A stretch of 20,604 nt of DNA from Planctomycetota bacterium (GCA_003669575.1 QWOR01000110.1:1-20604), one strand, 5' to 3'. Positions 7,815 through 16,182 are shown, numbered from the stretch's first letter. The notes: generated by a model from the letters alone, not told the origin. Numbers and translations: made by a program.

Positions 7815-9305
7815 CTATCGCTTTCCCTGAGCCTTGATGTGTTTGAGTTCTGCTGCCTCAGTCATCTCTTTGTAATAGGGGTCGAGTGGGTAGCAGCCCG
7901 AAATGATCCCGTTGCGGGGGGCGGTGGTACAGTCGCTGAACGTGCGGCAGATCTTTTTGTCGGCGGCGTAGTTCTTCCCCTCAAGGACCTTGGCGGGGAG
8001 TTGCCAGTCGCTGAGGACAAGTCGCCCGAGGCCCACGCTGTCGACCCACCCTTCGCGAACAACGGCCTGGGCCACATGGGGCAAGTACTCCTGGAAGTAC
8101 GTGTACGCAGTGCCCACAAACAGCGGCGTCTTTTCCCCCGAGAACGTTCGTCGTACATCCCGGACGGCCTGGATCTGACGTACGCACCCGATGAGCGGGT
8201 CTTCCGGCGGTGAGTACCCGTCCGATGGTGGATAGATTGCCGGACGCTGCACATGCGGGTTGTAATACGGTGACCCCGCGGTCAGGTTCCAAAGCTGGAC
8301 CCCATGCTCTCGCCACAGCTGATCGATGAGAGCGATTGGCTCACGCAAGTCGATCTCCAATGGGTTTTGTCGATTAGCGCCGAAGACGGGATAGAGCCGT
8401 GAATCTGATGTGACCGCAATCCCGGGACCGAGCTTTCCGGGCGTCGACAGAGCCGGATCGGGACGGTAGGCGAAGGTGTCCCACAGCGAGAGACGAATCC
8501 CGATCTCCAGTCCGGGGCACTCCGAACGCACCGCAGAGACGAGTTCGCGAATGAAGCGAGTGCGTCCCGCGAAGTCACCCCCGTAATCGCCGGGGCGATC
8601 GAACGCCGACAGGAACTCATGCCCCAGATACCCATGGCAGCACTTCAGGTCGACAAAGCCAAAACCAGCCGCCTGAGCCGCCGTGGCACTCACGACGTAG
8701 GCTGCGATCAGTTCGCGGATCTGGCCATCAGTCCACACGCAGCTGTCATCGTCAGCCTTGATTCCTACGCGGGCATCGAGGACCGGGTGGTGGTAGGCCA
8801 CGCGTGGCTCGAACCGGTCAGCGCGATTCGGTTTGCAGAACCGGCCCGAGTGAGTCAGCTGCAACCCGATCAGCAGATCGTCGGTTGATCCCGCTCCGAA
8901 CTCCTGCGTGTGAGCATCGCGAGCCGTGTCGATGAGTTCATGCAGCGAGTCAACATTTTCGGGGCGATAGCACAGCTGTCGTGGATTGGCTCTGCCATCG
9001 GGCCGCACGGCGAACGCCTCTCCGCCCCACAGCAGTTTGGCTCCCGAGAGGCCGAAATTCCGCCAGCGCCGTAGTGTATGCTCGCTCGGCTGCCCTCCCG
9101 GCGTGCCGTCCCACCCCTCCATCGGATGAATGCACCAGCGGTTACCAATCCGGAGTTTCCCGACCGTCAGCGGTTCGGCCAGCGGCGTCCCTTCAGCAGC
9201 GGAGAGTGGCAGGTCATCGACGGGCAGCTCCAGCCCAAACGAAGCCAACGCCTGCCGAAAATCGTCGACCGATTTCAGAGTCGGAATGCGGAGTGGTGGA
9301 GTCAT
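7815..9305 (-). CDS. NADH:flavin oxidoreductase, Old Yellow Enzyme family
   Basis: This is a 496-residue FMN-binding TIM-barrel oxidoreductase. Landmarks are EPLTVGKLRIGNRWCIHPMEG at the start of the barrel, LLIGLQLTHSGRF, and FVDLKCCHGYLGHEFLSAF followed by RPGDYGG, which is the family hallmark HGYL-x-x-x-FLS-x-x-x-x-R-x-x-x-YGG. Near the C-terminus CRTFSDC plus a third cysteine (C453, C459, C471) corresponds to the iron-sulfur motif of 2,4-dienoyl-CoA reductase-type members, but with one cysteine missing. The FAD/NAD(P) domain found in the large members (about 650-700 residues) is absent. The substrate is unknown. The gene lies 15 bases downstream of the exported hydrolase, so the two are probably co-transcribed. 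ATG 9305 gives a natural N-terminus, though its ribosome site is weak. It converges with the DUF309 gene. Confidence 0.92.
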   Translation of the reverse strand: MTPPLRIPTLKSVDDFRQALASFGLELPVDDLPLSAAEGTPLAEPLTVGKLRIGNRWCIHPMEGWDGTPGGQPSEHTLRRWRNFGLSGAKLLWGGEAFAVRPDGRANPRQLCYRPENVDSLHELIDTARDAHTQEFGAGSTDDLLIGLQLTHSGRFCKPNRADRFEPRVAYHHPVLDARVGIKADDDSCVWTDGQIRELIAAYVVSATAAQAAGFGFVDLKCCHGYLGHEFLSAFDRPGDYGGDFAGRTRFIRELVSAVRSECPGLEIGIRLSLWDTFAYRPDPALSTPGKLGPGIAVTSDSRLYPVFGANRQNPLEIDLREPIALIDQLWREHGVQLWNLTAGSPYYNPHVQRPAIYPPSDGYSPPEDPLIGCVRQIQAVRDVRRTFSGEKTPLFVGTAYTYFQEYLPHVAQAVVREGWVDSVGLGRLVLSDWQLPAKVLEGKNYAADKKICRTFSDCTTAPRNGIISGCYPLDPYYKEMTEAAELKHIKAQGKR

Positions 9306-9320
9306 GCGAGGCCTGCTGAA

Positions 9321-10223
9321 TTACTTCACCCAGCTTCGGGTACGGAGCCAGTCTTCGAGCCGCTTCGGCCAGGAGGAAACGGTGTGTGGGCCAGGGCGCA
9401 TGCCGTACCCATGGCCTCCGCTGGGGTAGATGTGCAGTTCGGCGTTCACCTTGGCCCGCTTGAGAGCCAGGAAGTACTGAACGCTGTTGTCAGCGGGTAC
9501 GCCATCATCGTAAGCGTGAGCCAGAAACGCAGGCGGAGTCTGTTCGTTGACCGCGATCAGCGGTGTGAGGGCCGTCAACTCCGGCGTCACGAGGTAGGCG
9601 GGATAGATCAATACCGTAAAGTCGGGACGACCGCCGACCTTGTCGATGTCATCGATTGCGGGATAGCTGAGTGATTCGTGATTCGTCGAAGTCCAGGCGG
9701 CCAGATGCCCACCCGCCGAGAATCCCATCAGGCCGATCTTCTCAGGATCCAGTTTCCATTCAGCGGCCTTGCTGCGGACCAGTCGCAAAGCGCGCTGGGC
9801 ATCCTGAAGAGCGGCCACCGGCGGTTCGCCCTTGGGGTCCCCATTACGGCGGGGAACGCGGTACTTGAGCACGATCCCGGTCACGCCCAGCGTGTTGAGC
9901 CACTCGGCGATCTCGGTCCCCTCCTTATCCCAGGCCAGGATGCTGTAGGCCCCGCCCGGACAGATCACGACGGCTGTTCCGTTCGCCTTGTCTTCGGCAG
10001 GACGATAGACCGAGAGGGTCGGGACCGTCACGTTGCTGATGCGAGTGGTCGGAGGATCCTCGCCTGGACGACCAACCACAGCTGTCTCTTCACCGATGCC
10101 GCTCGGTTCCCCGGGGGCAGTTGCGGGCCAGACGTTCAGGACTTGTGATGGTTCCCCAGCATCAGCCGGAACTGCCCCCACCAGGAGCCCGAAAGCACCG
10201 ATCCAGACGATGAAATAACGCAT
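9321..10223 (-). CDS. Exported alpha/beta hydrolase (esterase/lipase, BD-FAE-like)
   Basis: This is a 300-residue secreted or periplasmic serine hydrolase. Residues 1-22 form a Sec signal peptide (MRYFIVWIGAFGLLVGAVPA, then DAG). VVICPGGAYSILAWDKEG (about 85-102) supplies the oxyanion-hole GG. GFSAGGHLA contains the nucleophile S169, YDDGVPADNS the acid (D239 or D240), and GGHGYG the histidine H271, so the triad is complete. This arrangement is common in planctomycete esterases annotated as acetyl-xylan esterase or endo-1,4-beta-xylanase-like. A polysaccharide deacetylating or feruloyl-type role is plausible but not shown. ATG 10223 is chosen because it begins the signal peptide and has GAAAGG about 8 bases upstream. 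An in-frame extension to 10580 crosses repeats and the neighbouring gene. It is first of a likely two-gene operon with the flavoenzyme. Confidence 0.9.
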   Translation of the reverse strand: MRYFIVWIGAFGLLVGAVPADAGEPSQVLNVWPATAPGEPSGIGEETAVVGRPGEDPPTTRISNVTVPTLSVYRPAEDKANGTAVVICPGGAYSILAWDKEGTEIAEWLNTLGVTGIVLKYRVPRRNGDPKGEPPVAALQDAQRALRLVRSKAAEWKLDPEKIGLMGFSAGGHLAAWTSTNHESLSYPAIDDIDKVGGRPDFTVLIYPAYLVTPELTALTPLIAVNEQTPPAFLAHAYDDGVPADNSVQYFLALKRAKVNAELHIYPSGGHGYGMRPGPHTVSSWPKRLEDWLRTRSWVK

Positions 10224-10255
10224 CGAGCGGGCCTTTCTGAGACCGTGGCAAACGT

Positions 10256-10393
10256 CACCAACCCGAAGCGTCAGCGAGAGAGAGCGTCTCGGTACGATGG
10301 GCCGTCGCTGGCGTATCATGAACCCAAAGACATCACAGCTAAGGCGTCTGTGAGTCGAAACCCACTCGTCCTCGCTGACACTTCGGGTTGGTG
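10256..10393. repeat. Inverted repeat pair upstream of the hydrolase
   Basis: A 23-base segment at 10256-10278 (core ACCCGAAGCGTCAGCGAG) is repeated in reverse complement at 10371-10393 with one mismatch, enclosing 92 bases. The motif is one I recognise as frequent between planctomycete genes, translating as SLTLRVG in one frame. It fills most of the gap between the CDGSH gene and the hydrolase and could form a cruciform or act as a small non-autonomous element. Confidence 0.75.
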
Positions 10394-10404
10394 ATGCGGG
10401 GCGT

Positions 10405-10611
10405 TTAGTACGCCTTGATTTCGGCGGAGAAGCCGCAGGATTTGTGAGTGCCATCGCAGAAGGGCCGCTTCTGAGACTTGTCGCAGCGGCAGAGAGCATA
10501 CGTCTCTTTCCCGGCGAGGTTGTATTCATTGCCTTCGTGGTCGCACAGCTTGGCGGGACCTTGAACAAGCAAGGGGCCATGCAGGCGGGTGGTGATGCGA
10601 ACTTCAGTCAT
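10405..10611 (-). CDS. CDGSH-type iron-sulfur protein
   Basis: This is a 68-residue protein carrying one CDGSH zinc-finger-like domain, which binds a 2Fe-2S cluster through three cysteines and one histidine. The segment CRCDKSQKRPFCDGTH (41-56) fits the motif C-x-C-x2-S-x3-P-x-C-D-G-[ST]-H exactly, with C41, C43, C52 and H56 as ligands. Preceding residues GPLLVQGPAKLCDHEGNEYNL form the usual beta-rich lead-in. Small bacterial CDGSH proteins are cytosolic and probably act in electron transfer or iron/redox handling. I chose ATG 10611 because it starts the conserved part; the ten residues added by an upstream start look random. It lies 78 bases after the Nramp-like transporter on the same strand, so co-transcription is possible and a metal link is tempting but unproven. 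Confidence 0.92.
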   Translation of the reverse strand: MTEVRITTRLHGPLLVQGPAKLCDHEGNEYNLAGKETYALCRCDKSQKRPFCDGTHKSCGFSAEIKAY

Positions 10612-10689
10612 GGGAGACTTTCTACAGGCAACGACATGCACAACCCAGCGAGCGATTGCCGGGCGGTGCGAGACAACAAAATCGATCGA

Positions 10690-12405
10690 TTACGGCTTGG
10701 CTGTCGCCGCGGGAGGGGCTGGCTGAAAGACGGCGACGATCTTGGACCACTCGGCCCAGGTCGTAATCATCGCAATCACTGTAAAGAAACACCCGCCCAG
10801 AATCAGACCCACCTTGGGGAACCATTTGGGCTGGAGCGGACTTGGCATCAATGTCCGGTTCACAACCAGAGCGTGGAAACAGCTGAAGCCGAGCGCGTAG
10901 TTATACATCATCGTCGAGAAGACGAGCAGTGCGTCCCCCTTGAGGAAGCACAACATCCCAATCCCCATCAGGAGGTAGACGACCATCACCCCGAAGTAGA
11001 GCTTGCCGATGTCTTTCGGATCCCATTTTCTTAGACGCGGGCTGGCAGTCCAGAACACGTCCACCCACCGTCGCAACACGCCGTCGGCTGTCGAGGCCAT
11101 GCTGGTGGCCAGCACGAGGAAGCCACAAAACAGGGTCAGGTGCCAGAAGAAGTTCCCCATGGTTTCACCGAAGCGACCCTGGACCGCGTCGGCCACACCT
11201 TGAGCGGTCATTCCTGCCACGAGCCATTTGTCGTTCGGGACGGAGCCCTTCTGCAGGAACTGGATCGACAGCATGCTGGGCATCGCCAGACCGACAAAGC
11301 ACGCGGGCACCCACAACATCCACTGCTCGCGGCGAATATGCTTGAGCCAGCGTCGCCAGCGGGGCATCGCTTCTTCTGTCACCTGGAAGACACATCCTTC
11401 GTGAGACAGCGTGATCTCCTGCCCCCCGACAATGCTGGGAATCGCTCCCACATGCGAACCCATGCCCCAGCCTTGTTCACGGGTGTAGTTGCTGACCGGA
11501 GTGTTGGTCAGTCCACCGTTCCCGGCGAGAGCGGCCATGGCAGCCAGAAAGCCCAGCAGTGAGTAGTCGATCGGGCGCAGCGTTCGACCGTTCCACAGAG
11601 CGGTGAACACATTGTCGAGGTTGGAGCCGTGCGGAGGCTCGCCGGGATCGAATTTGCCGTTGGCGTTGGTATCTCCCTCGGCAATGACGGGGATCGTACC
11701 GAACTTGAAGAATCCTGAGCTGATCTCCTTCCAGGTTTCCGTTGTGGAGAAGAAGGCTGCGAGGAACAGCAGGAACGCGAACACCGAGATCAGTTTGAAT
11801 GTCATCAGGGCCTTCATGGTGTTGTAGACCTTCCCCCCGAACATCAGGGGGATAAACACCGCGATAAAGATCACGAGCGAGAGAAACTTGAGAAACGTCG
11901 AGTCACTCATCCCCAGAACATGTACCGCCGGGTCGTTGGGGTTCGGCATGCGCCGTAAGAGCATCGCCGCCAGTGGGATCGCCGCATTTGAAGCCAGATA
12001 AGGCAGAAACGATCCAAAGTCGAGGATCAGGTAGACGACCACCCAGAACCACGGACCAGGAGCAATCCGAAACTTGCCTGTGAAGATCGGCTCGCCGGTG
12101 TAGAGCGTATACCGGCAGATCTCCACGTTGTAGATCGCCTGGAAGAAGATGCTCAGCGTCGCCAGCCAGAAGATCGCCGCGCCGTAGCGTGCGGTGTTCG
12201 TCGGCCCGGTCAGCCACTCACCACCACCGATGGCCGCTGCGGCCATCACGACGCCGGGGCCGATAAAGGCAGCGATTTTCTTCCATGTAAAGACCGGAGC
12301 GTCGGGTAATTCCCCGACGGTCCATTTCGGCATGGAGGAGACACCGGGTTGGTGCTCGACGACCTTTGCAGAGCCCGAGGGCGGAAAATCGTTCAAATGT
12401 GCCAT
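10690..12405 (-). CDS. Nramp-like divalent metal transporter with an EF-hand loop
   Basis: This is an integral membrane protein of 571 residues with about eleven or twelve hydrophobic segments. FIGPGVVMAAAAIGGGEWLTGP (about 48-68) aligns with the first helix of Nramp (SLC11) transporters, but the canonical metal-binding D-P-G-N is replaced by G-G-E-W. Such divergent Nramp relatives are common in planctomycetes and their substrate is uncertain. Between membrane segments, DTNANGKFDPGE (245-256) is a complete EF-hand calcium loop (D1, N3, N5, K7, D9, E12). I chose ATG 12405; the frame is open to ATG 12534, but those 43 extra residues look non-coding. Another in-frame ATG lies at residue 25, before PKWTVGELP, and may be the true start. 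The CDGSH gene follows it. Confidence 0.82.
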   Translation of the reverse strand: MAHLNDFPPSGSAKVVEHQPGVSSMPKWTVGELPDAPVFTWKKIAAFIGPGVVMAAAAIGGGEWLTGPTNTARYGAAIFWLATLSIFFQAIYNVEICRYTLYTGEPIFTGKFRIAPGPWFWVVVYLILDFGSFLPYLASNAAIPLAAMLLRRMPNPNDPAVHVLGMSDSTFLKFLSLVIFIAVFIPLMFGGKVYNTMKALMTFKLISVFAFLLFLAAFFSTTETWKEISSGFFKFGTIPVIAEGDTNANGKFDPGEPPHGSNLDNVFTALWNGRTLRPIDYSLLGFLAAMAALAGNGGLTNTPVSNYTREQGWGMGSHVGAIPSIVGGQEITLSHEGCVFQVTEEAMPRWRRWLKHIRREQWMLWVPACFVGLAMPSMLSIQFLQKGSVPNDKWLVAGMTAQGVADAVQGRFGETMGNFFWHLTLFCGFLVLATSMASTADGVLRRWVDVFWTASPRLRKWDPKDIGKLYFGVMVVYLLMGIGMLCFLKGDALLVFSTMMYNYALGFSCFHALVVNRTLMPSPLQPKWFPKVGLILGGCFFTVIAMITTWAEWSKIVAVFQPAPPAATAKP

Positions 12406-12692
12406 TGCGGCCAGACTCCCGGAGTCGTTCAGGGAGGAGGCGAGCGCCCCCGTGATACTCACCGACAGCCACGAGGGAACCCTCTCAACTGTCAGTGAAC
12501 CCCAGCCTGCGAACACTCCTTCGTCTGCAGACATGCATAAAAGCGAATCTAAACGATGCGCCCGGCTCTCGCAACGGGCCAGACCGATCCGAACGAGGCA
12601 ATCCCCAGATTAGCCTCTGGTTCCGTCATACTTAAACAACCGCTTTGGTATGTCGAAGCGGGCAATCCACTCAGGGTGCAGGGACTGTGGTT

Positions 12693-13700
12693 CTATGAAG
12701 GGCGACTCTGACCGCGATAACGGGCACTCGCCTGCTTGAGGAACCGCTTTTCCGATTCGGTAAGTGAATCGATTCCTCGCAGGTGGACCTTTTCCAGCAG
12801 TGCATCAAGCTGGGCCTCAGCCTGGATGCGTTCCTGCTCTTCTTTTTCCGCTCGCTTCCGATCACGCTCCAGTTTCCAGCGTTCCAGAAGCCCGGGAGCT
12901 GGAGTTCGTTGCGAGTTCTCCTCGTCATCGTCTCCATACCGTTCGTAATTCTCGGTATCTTCGATCTCGAACCCGATCAAACTCGCAGCCTGCAGGCGGA
13001 CCCATTCGACGATCGTCACAGGGAGCAGTGCATAAGTTAGAAACAACAACGCCACGCCCAGCGAGCTGTCGATACTCAGAGCCACGGCAGCCATCAGAAC
13101 ATGTGCAGCCGCACTGGCAATCAAGACAGATGTCCGAGCAACAATCGGCTCCCACCGCCGCCGCGCCGCTGCCAGCAGCATGCTTGATCCGTCCAGCGGA
13201 ATCAGCGGCAACAGGTTCAGCAGAAACAGCTTCCAATTGAGCGTAAACGTCAACATAAGCAGGACATGCAGGATGCCCTGTTCCAATTCAATCTGCGGAA
13301 TCCGCAGCGGATGCAGTGCGGTCCACAGGTCGGTGGTCGAGTAGACCCATGAAAACGTCAGGATCGACAGGGCCAGATTCACGAGCGGTCCGGCCGCAGC
13401 GGTGAAGAACTCGGACTGGAAGGTCGGCGCCCTGCGGCACAACGCTAGACCGCCCAGCGGCCACAGGATGACATCGTCGGCATCTCCCCCGGTCAGTCGC
13501 GCCGCGAAGACATGACCATACTCATGAAGCAGCGTGGAAACCGAGAGAATCAGGAACGCCAGAACTCCGACCGCTCCGCCAAACTTGCCGACCATCAGCA
13601 GGAGCAATGCGAAGTAAAACGGACTCACCCGAATCCTCGCCCCCCAGAGGGTGGCGATCGGAAATCCGAAAATCAGCGGACTGTCCGTCGGAAAATTCAT
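12693..13700 (-). CDS. M50 family site-2 protease-like membrane metalloprotease
   Basis: This is a 335-residue intramembrane zinc protease. Several hydrophobic segments surround LLHEYGH, giving the HExxH ligands H59, E60 and H63. LLNLLPLIPLDG near 161-171 provides the third ligand, D170. FTAAAGPLVNLALS matches the conserved core helix. No PDZ or CBS domain is present. After the membrane part comes a strongly acidic stretch (about 246-267, ENYERYGDDDEEN), then a charged coiled-coil region (about 270-306). The end, LLEKVHLRGIDSLTESEKRF followed by LKQASARYRG, resembles the small C-terminal domain also attached to rhomboid-like proteases (DUF6576-like). The substrate is unknown; sigma-factor or signal-peptide clearance are family roles. 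It has a 290-base gap to the transporter downstream, so it is probably an independent unit. Confidence 0.9.
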   Translation of the reverse strand: MNFPTDSPLIFGFPIATLWGARIRVSPFYFALLLLMVGKFGGAVGVLAFLILSVSTLLHEYGHVFAARLTGGDADDVILWPLGGLALCRRAPTFQSEFFTAAAGPLVNLALSILTFSWVYSTTDLWTALHPLRIPQIELEQGILHVLLMLTFTLNWKLFLLNLLPLIPLDGSSMLLAAARRRWEPIVARTSVLIASAAAHVLMAAVALSIDSSLGVALLFLTYALLPVTIVEWVRLQAASLIGFEIEDTENYERYGDDDEENSQRTPAPGLLERWKLERDRKRAEKEEQERIQAEAQLDALLEKVHLRGIDSLTESEKRFLKQASARYRGQSRPS

Positions 13701-14090
13701 CTGGAGCCTGAAAAAAGCGTGCGACGACGCTGCCCCTGCGTAGCGTCCTGACCGGCCTGATGGCCATGGGTGTCATTCCATCATCTGATCGTATCACCGC
13801 AGAACGAATGCGGCAAATCGCCTTTTCCGGATTCGACCAGTTTCATGACAGATCGCACAAGAAAGTGGAATTCGGTACAGGCAAATGTTGACCAGATGAA
13901 CGCCAATCTGTGCGCGGCACCTGAATGCCTCACCACTGAGGAATCAATGCCATCCTGAGAAGTGACTCGCCGGCAATAACCTGGAAATGTCAGGATCTGA
14001 AGCCACCACTTGTAAGAACTGGCAATTGATGACGAGACTCAGCAGTCCGCCGCTGCCGCAGTGGGGATCTACCCCCAATACTCAACGGGA
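13701..14090. other. Intergenic region without recognisable gene
   Basis: These 390 bases lie between the IMPase-type gene and the M50 gene, both on the minus strand. The short open frames on the plus strand have no family resemblance. I see no terminator with a T run, no strong repeat and no clear promoter boxes. The promoter of the M50 gene is presumably here. Confidence 0.5.
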
Positions 14091-14900
14091 TCAGATCGTT
14101 TTGAAGTGCTTCCCGACGATTTCCTCCATGATGGGATGCAACAGCCCGTTCGAGGCGAGGATACTCGACTTCTGGAGGAGCAGTGGAGTTCCGGTAGCTG
14201 CTGTGACCTTGCCCCCGGCTTCCTGAACAATTAACAGCCCAGCTGCAAAATCCCAGGCCGAGAGCTGATACTCGAAGTATGCCCCGTACAGGCCGCTGGC
14301 GACCTGACAGAGGTCGAGCGCTGCCGATCCAAACCGCCGGATGCAGTGGATGTTCTCGCCAAACAGCTCCTCGATGGCTCCGAGGGTGGCTCGCATCTTG
14401 CCGTCTCGAACCACGTGAAATCCTGTTCCAATCAGCGACTGGTCAAGTCGATCGGTCGTGTTGACGTGAATCGGACGACCGTTGTACTGAGCCCCGGATC
14501 CCTTGAAGGCGGTGTACAGATCACCGCGAGCGGGATTCCAGATCACCGCACAGACCGGGACTCCACGTTCGTAGTACCCGATCGAGACGGCAAAATGCGG
14601 GACATCGTGCAGGAAGTTCGTTGTCCCGTCGAGAGGATCAATCACCCACAACGCTGGCAGATTCGGATCGGTATCGGTCGCCGATTCTTCTCCCAGAATC
14701 GAGTGATCGGGAAATGCCGCGTGAATCACTCGAATGACAGCCTGTTCCGCATTCACATCGGCTTCGGAGACGAGGTCGGCACTCTCTCCGTTCTTACAGC
14801 GAATCGAGACTCCCTGACGGAAGTAGGACATCAATACTTCGCCGCCCGCTTTGGCCGCTGCGGTGGCGGTATCGAGGAGCAATCGTGCCTGCGGTGTCAT
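14091..14900 (-). CDS. Inositol-1-monophosphatase family protein (SuhB-like)
   Basis: This is a 269-residue member of the magnesium-dependent, lithium-sensitive phosphatase family. All metal-binding motifs are visible: ILGEES (E71, E72), LWVIDPLDGTTNFLH (D88, D91), and SAWDFAAGLLIVQEAGG in the C-terminal half. Length and architecture match bacterial IMPases, which hydrolyse inositol-1-phosphate or related sugar phosphates in the cytosol. The E. coli homologue SuhB also takes part in rRNA transcription antitermination. Which role applies here cannot be told, and histidinol-phosphatase or CysQ-like activities exist in the same family. ATG 14900 is preceded by AGAGAGA about 5 bases away. It is separated from the upstream acetyltransferase by a terminator, so it is transcribed on its own. 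Confidence 0.93.
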   Translation of the reverse strand: MTPQARLLLDTATAAAKAGGEVLMSYFRQGVSIRCKNGESADLVSEADVNAEQAVIRVIHAAFPDHSILGEESATDTDPNLPALWVIDPLDGTTNFLHDVPHFAVSIGYYERGVPVCAVIWNPARGDLYTAFKGSGAQYNGRPIHVNTTDRLDQSLIGTGFHVVRDGKMRATLGAIEELFGENIHCIRRFGSAALDLCQVASGLYGAYFEYQLSAWDFAAGLLIVQEAGGKVTAATGTPLLLQKSSILASNGLLHPIMEEIVGKHFKTI

Positions 14901-15045
14901 TCAATCTCTCTGCGGGGGAGGCTGGTGCCGAGTATCTTGAGTTCAGCGAGCTTGTCCCCAAGTCCCCACAGATTATCCGAAGGCCACGGCCAGAGAACAG
15001 CCTGCCCGCGTGACCCACCGCGCACTCTCACCCCATGGAAAACAA

Positions 15046-15079
15046 AACAGCCCGGAGGCAATCCTTGCCCCGGGCTGTT
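15046..15079 (-). terminator. Rho-independent terminator of the acetyltransferase gene
   Basis: The 10-base arms AACAGCCCGG (15046-15055) and CCGGGCTGTT (15070-15079) enclose a further 5-base stem GGCAA/TTGCC with one bulged base. On the minus strand the hairpin is followed by GTTTTGTTTT. It lies about 28 bases after the stop of the gene at 15107. Confidence 0.9.
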
Positions 15080-15106
15080 GAAGTTCAGAGGAATGCGGAC
15101 GACAGC

Positions 15107-15643
15107 TTACGCCGCGTCGAATTCCGAAATTCGATTCTGTGGAGCGAACGGAGACAGGGAGTCCTCCGTGGCATCCAGACGGAACTGCATGATGTAAGCG
15201 TCTTCGCCCGTCTCGTCATAGTGGCTTCGCAGCACACTGATGGCACGGAACGCCTGATTGCGGAAGAACAGCTGGCCTTCGAGGTTCCGCTCACGACACT
15301 CGAGCAGGATCTCGTTGCGACGCTGCTGAGACAGCTTGTCGATCAGACGCAGAACCATCTGCGATCCAATTCCGTTGCGACGCACTTCTGGTGCAACGGC
15401 AAAGTTCAGGATCTGCAGCCGCGACTTGTGCAGCTCATAGATCATGAAGCCCACGATCTTATGATTGTGTTCGGCAACCATGCCGATGCAGTTTCTCTGG
15501 CGCAGGCAGCAGAGGAAATCCTCGTCCGTCCAGGGGAACTCAAAGCTGGACGACTCGATACGCAGGACTTCCTGCATATCGCGGCGAATTAACCAGCGAA
15601 TCTGCACATCCAAATGTTGACGTTGTTCACGCGTGGCACTCAC
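15107..15643 (-). CDS. GNAT acetyltransferase, RimI-like
   Basis: This is a 178-residue GNAT-fold enzyme that transfers an acetyl group from acetyl-CoA. IRWLIRRDMQEVLRIES and EFPWTDEDFLCCLRQRN match the N-terminal part of RimI-type ribosomal-protein acetyltransferases. LQILNFAVAPEVRRNGIGSQ carries the acetyl-CoA pyrophosphate loop R-R-N-G-I-G. ILLECRERNLEGQLFFRNQAF matches the final strands. The natural substrate could be the N-terminus of ribosomal protein S18 or other proteins; only the family is certain. I chose GTG 15643 because AGGGAGG lies 5 bases upstream, while the longer ATG start at 15766 would add 41 unrelated residues. The C-terminus is about 20 residues longer than typical RimI. 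A strong terminator follows. Confidence 0.88.
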   Translation of the reverse strand: MSATREQRQHLDVQIRWLIRRDMQEVLRIESSSFEFPWTDEDFLCCLRQRNCIGMVAEHNHKIVGFMIYELHKSRLQILNFAVAPEVRRNGIGSQMVLRLIDKLSQQRRNEILLECRERNLEGQLFFRNQAFRAISVLRSHYDETGEDAYIMQFRLDATEDSLSPFAPQNRISEFDAA

Positions 15644-15648
15644 GTTGG

Positions 15649-15655
15649 CCTCCCT
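15649..15655 (-). promoter_or_regulatory. Ribosome binding site fixing a GTG start
   Basis: AGGGAGG on the minus strand, followed by a 5-base spacer CCAAC and GTG at 15643. It decides against the longer ATG start at 15766. Confidence 0.8.
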
Positions 15656-16160
15656 GCCGCCTGTGTGCTTTGCAAACCGAAGCTTTGCAATCGAGTTATG
15701 TCGTTCGTGTGTCGCAAGTTGCGTCTCTGACGCATTCGCGAGAGACAAACATAACACAGCAAGCACTTGGGGGAAAGATCGATCAAACCAATTTTCGCTG
15801 ATAAGGGGTCGAACCGGCGGGAATAGCCGTACGAGGGGTTCTTACCAGGCAGACGTTAGTTGCGCATCAAGAGCAGTCATTCCATTCGACACAATTTTCA
15901 TCGGCAGTGGTTCACTCCGATTATCAGCGATTTCTTGGGAGAATCAGAAACGCTTCAAGACTTTCTGTTCACGCCCAAAGACAGCTGCCGAACTGGTGGC
16001 TCATCCAACAGACGACGTTTGAGCCCGGGTGCAGTCTTGGTGCAGAGACGCGAGGGCCAGATTTCCGCGCAGTGATCGAGGAGAGAATCATTCGAGCCGG
16101 ATGCTCATAAAGCGAGCGATTCATCATCATGGAGAATCAGTCGGTGCCGCGCCCATGACA

Positions 16161-16182
16161 GGTCTGGCTCGCAAGCCAGACC
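16161..16182. repeat. Perfect palindromic hairpin
   Basis: The arms GGTCTGGCT and AGCCAGACC pair perfectly around the loop CGCA, 9 bases after the stop of the pilin-like gene at 16192. There is no T run on either side, so it is more likely a dispersed planctomycete-type palindrome than an ordinary terminator, although it could protect the mRNA end. Confidence 0.75.

Noticed and set aside
15795..15930. 10-base inverted pair TCGCTGATAA/TTATCAGCGA
   Set aside because: The arms are 116 bases apart with no other support. It could be chance and is listed only in the intergenic description.
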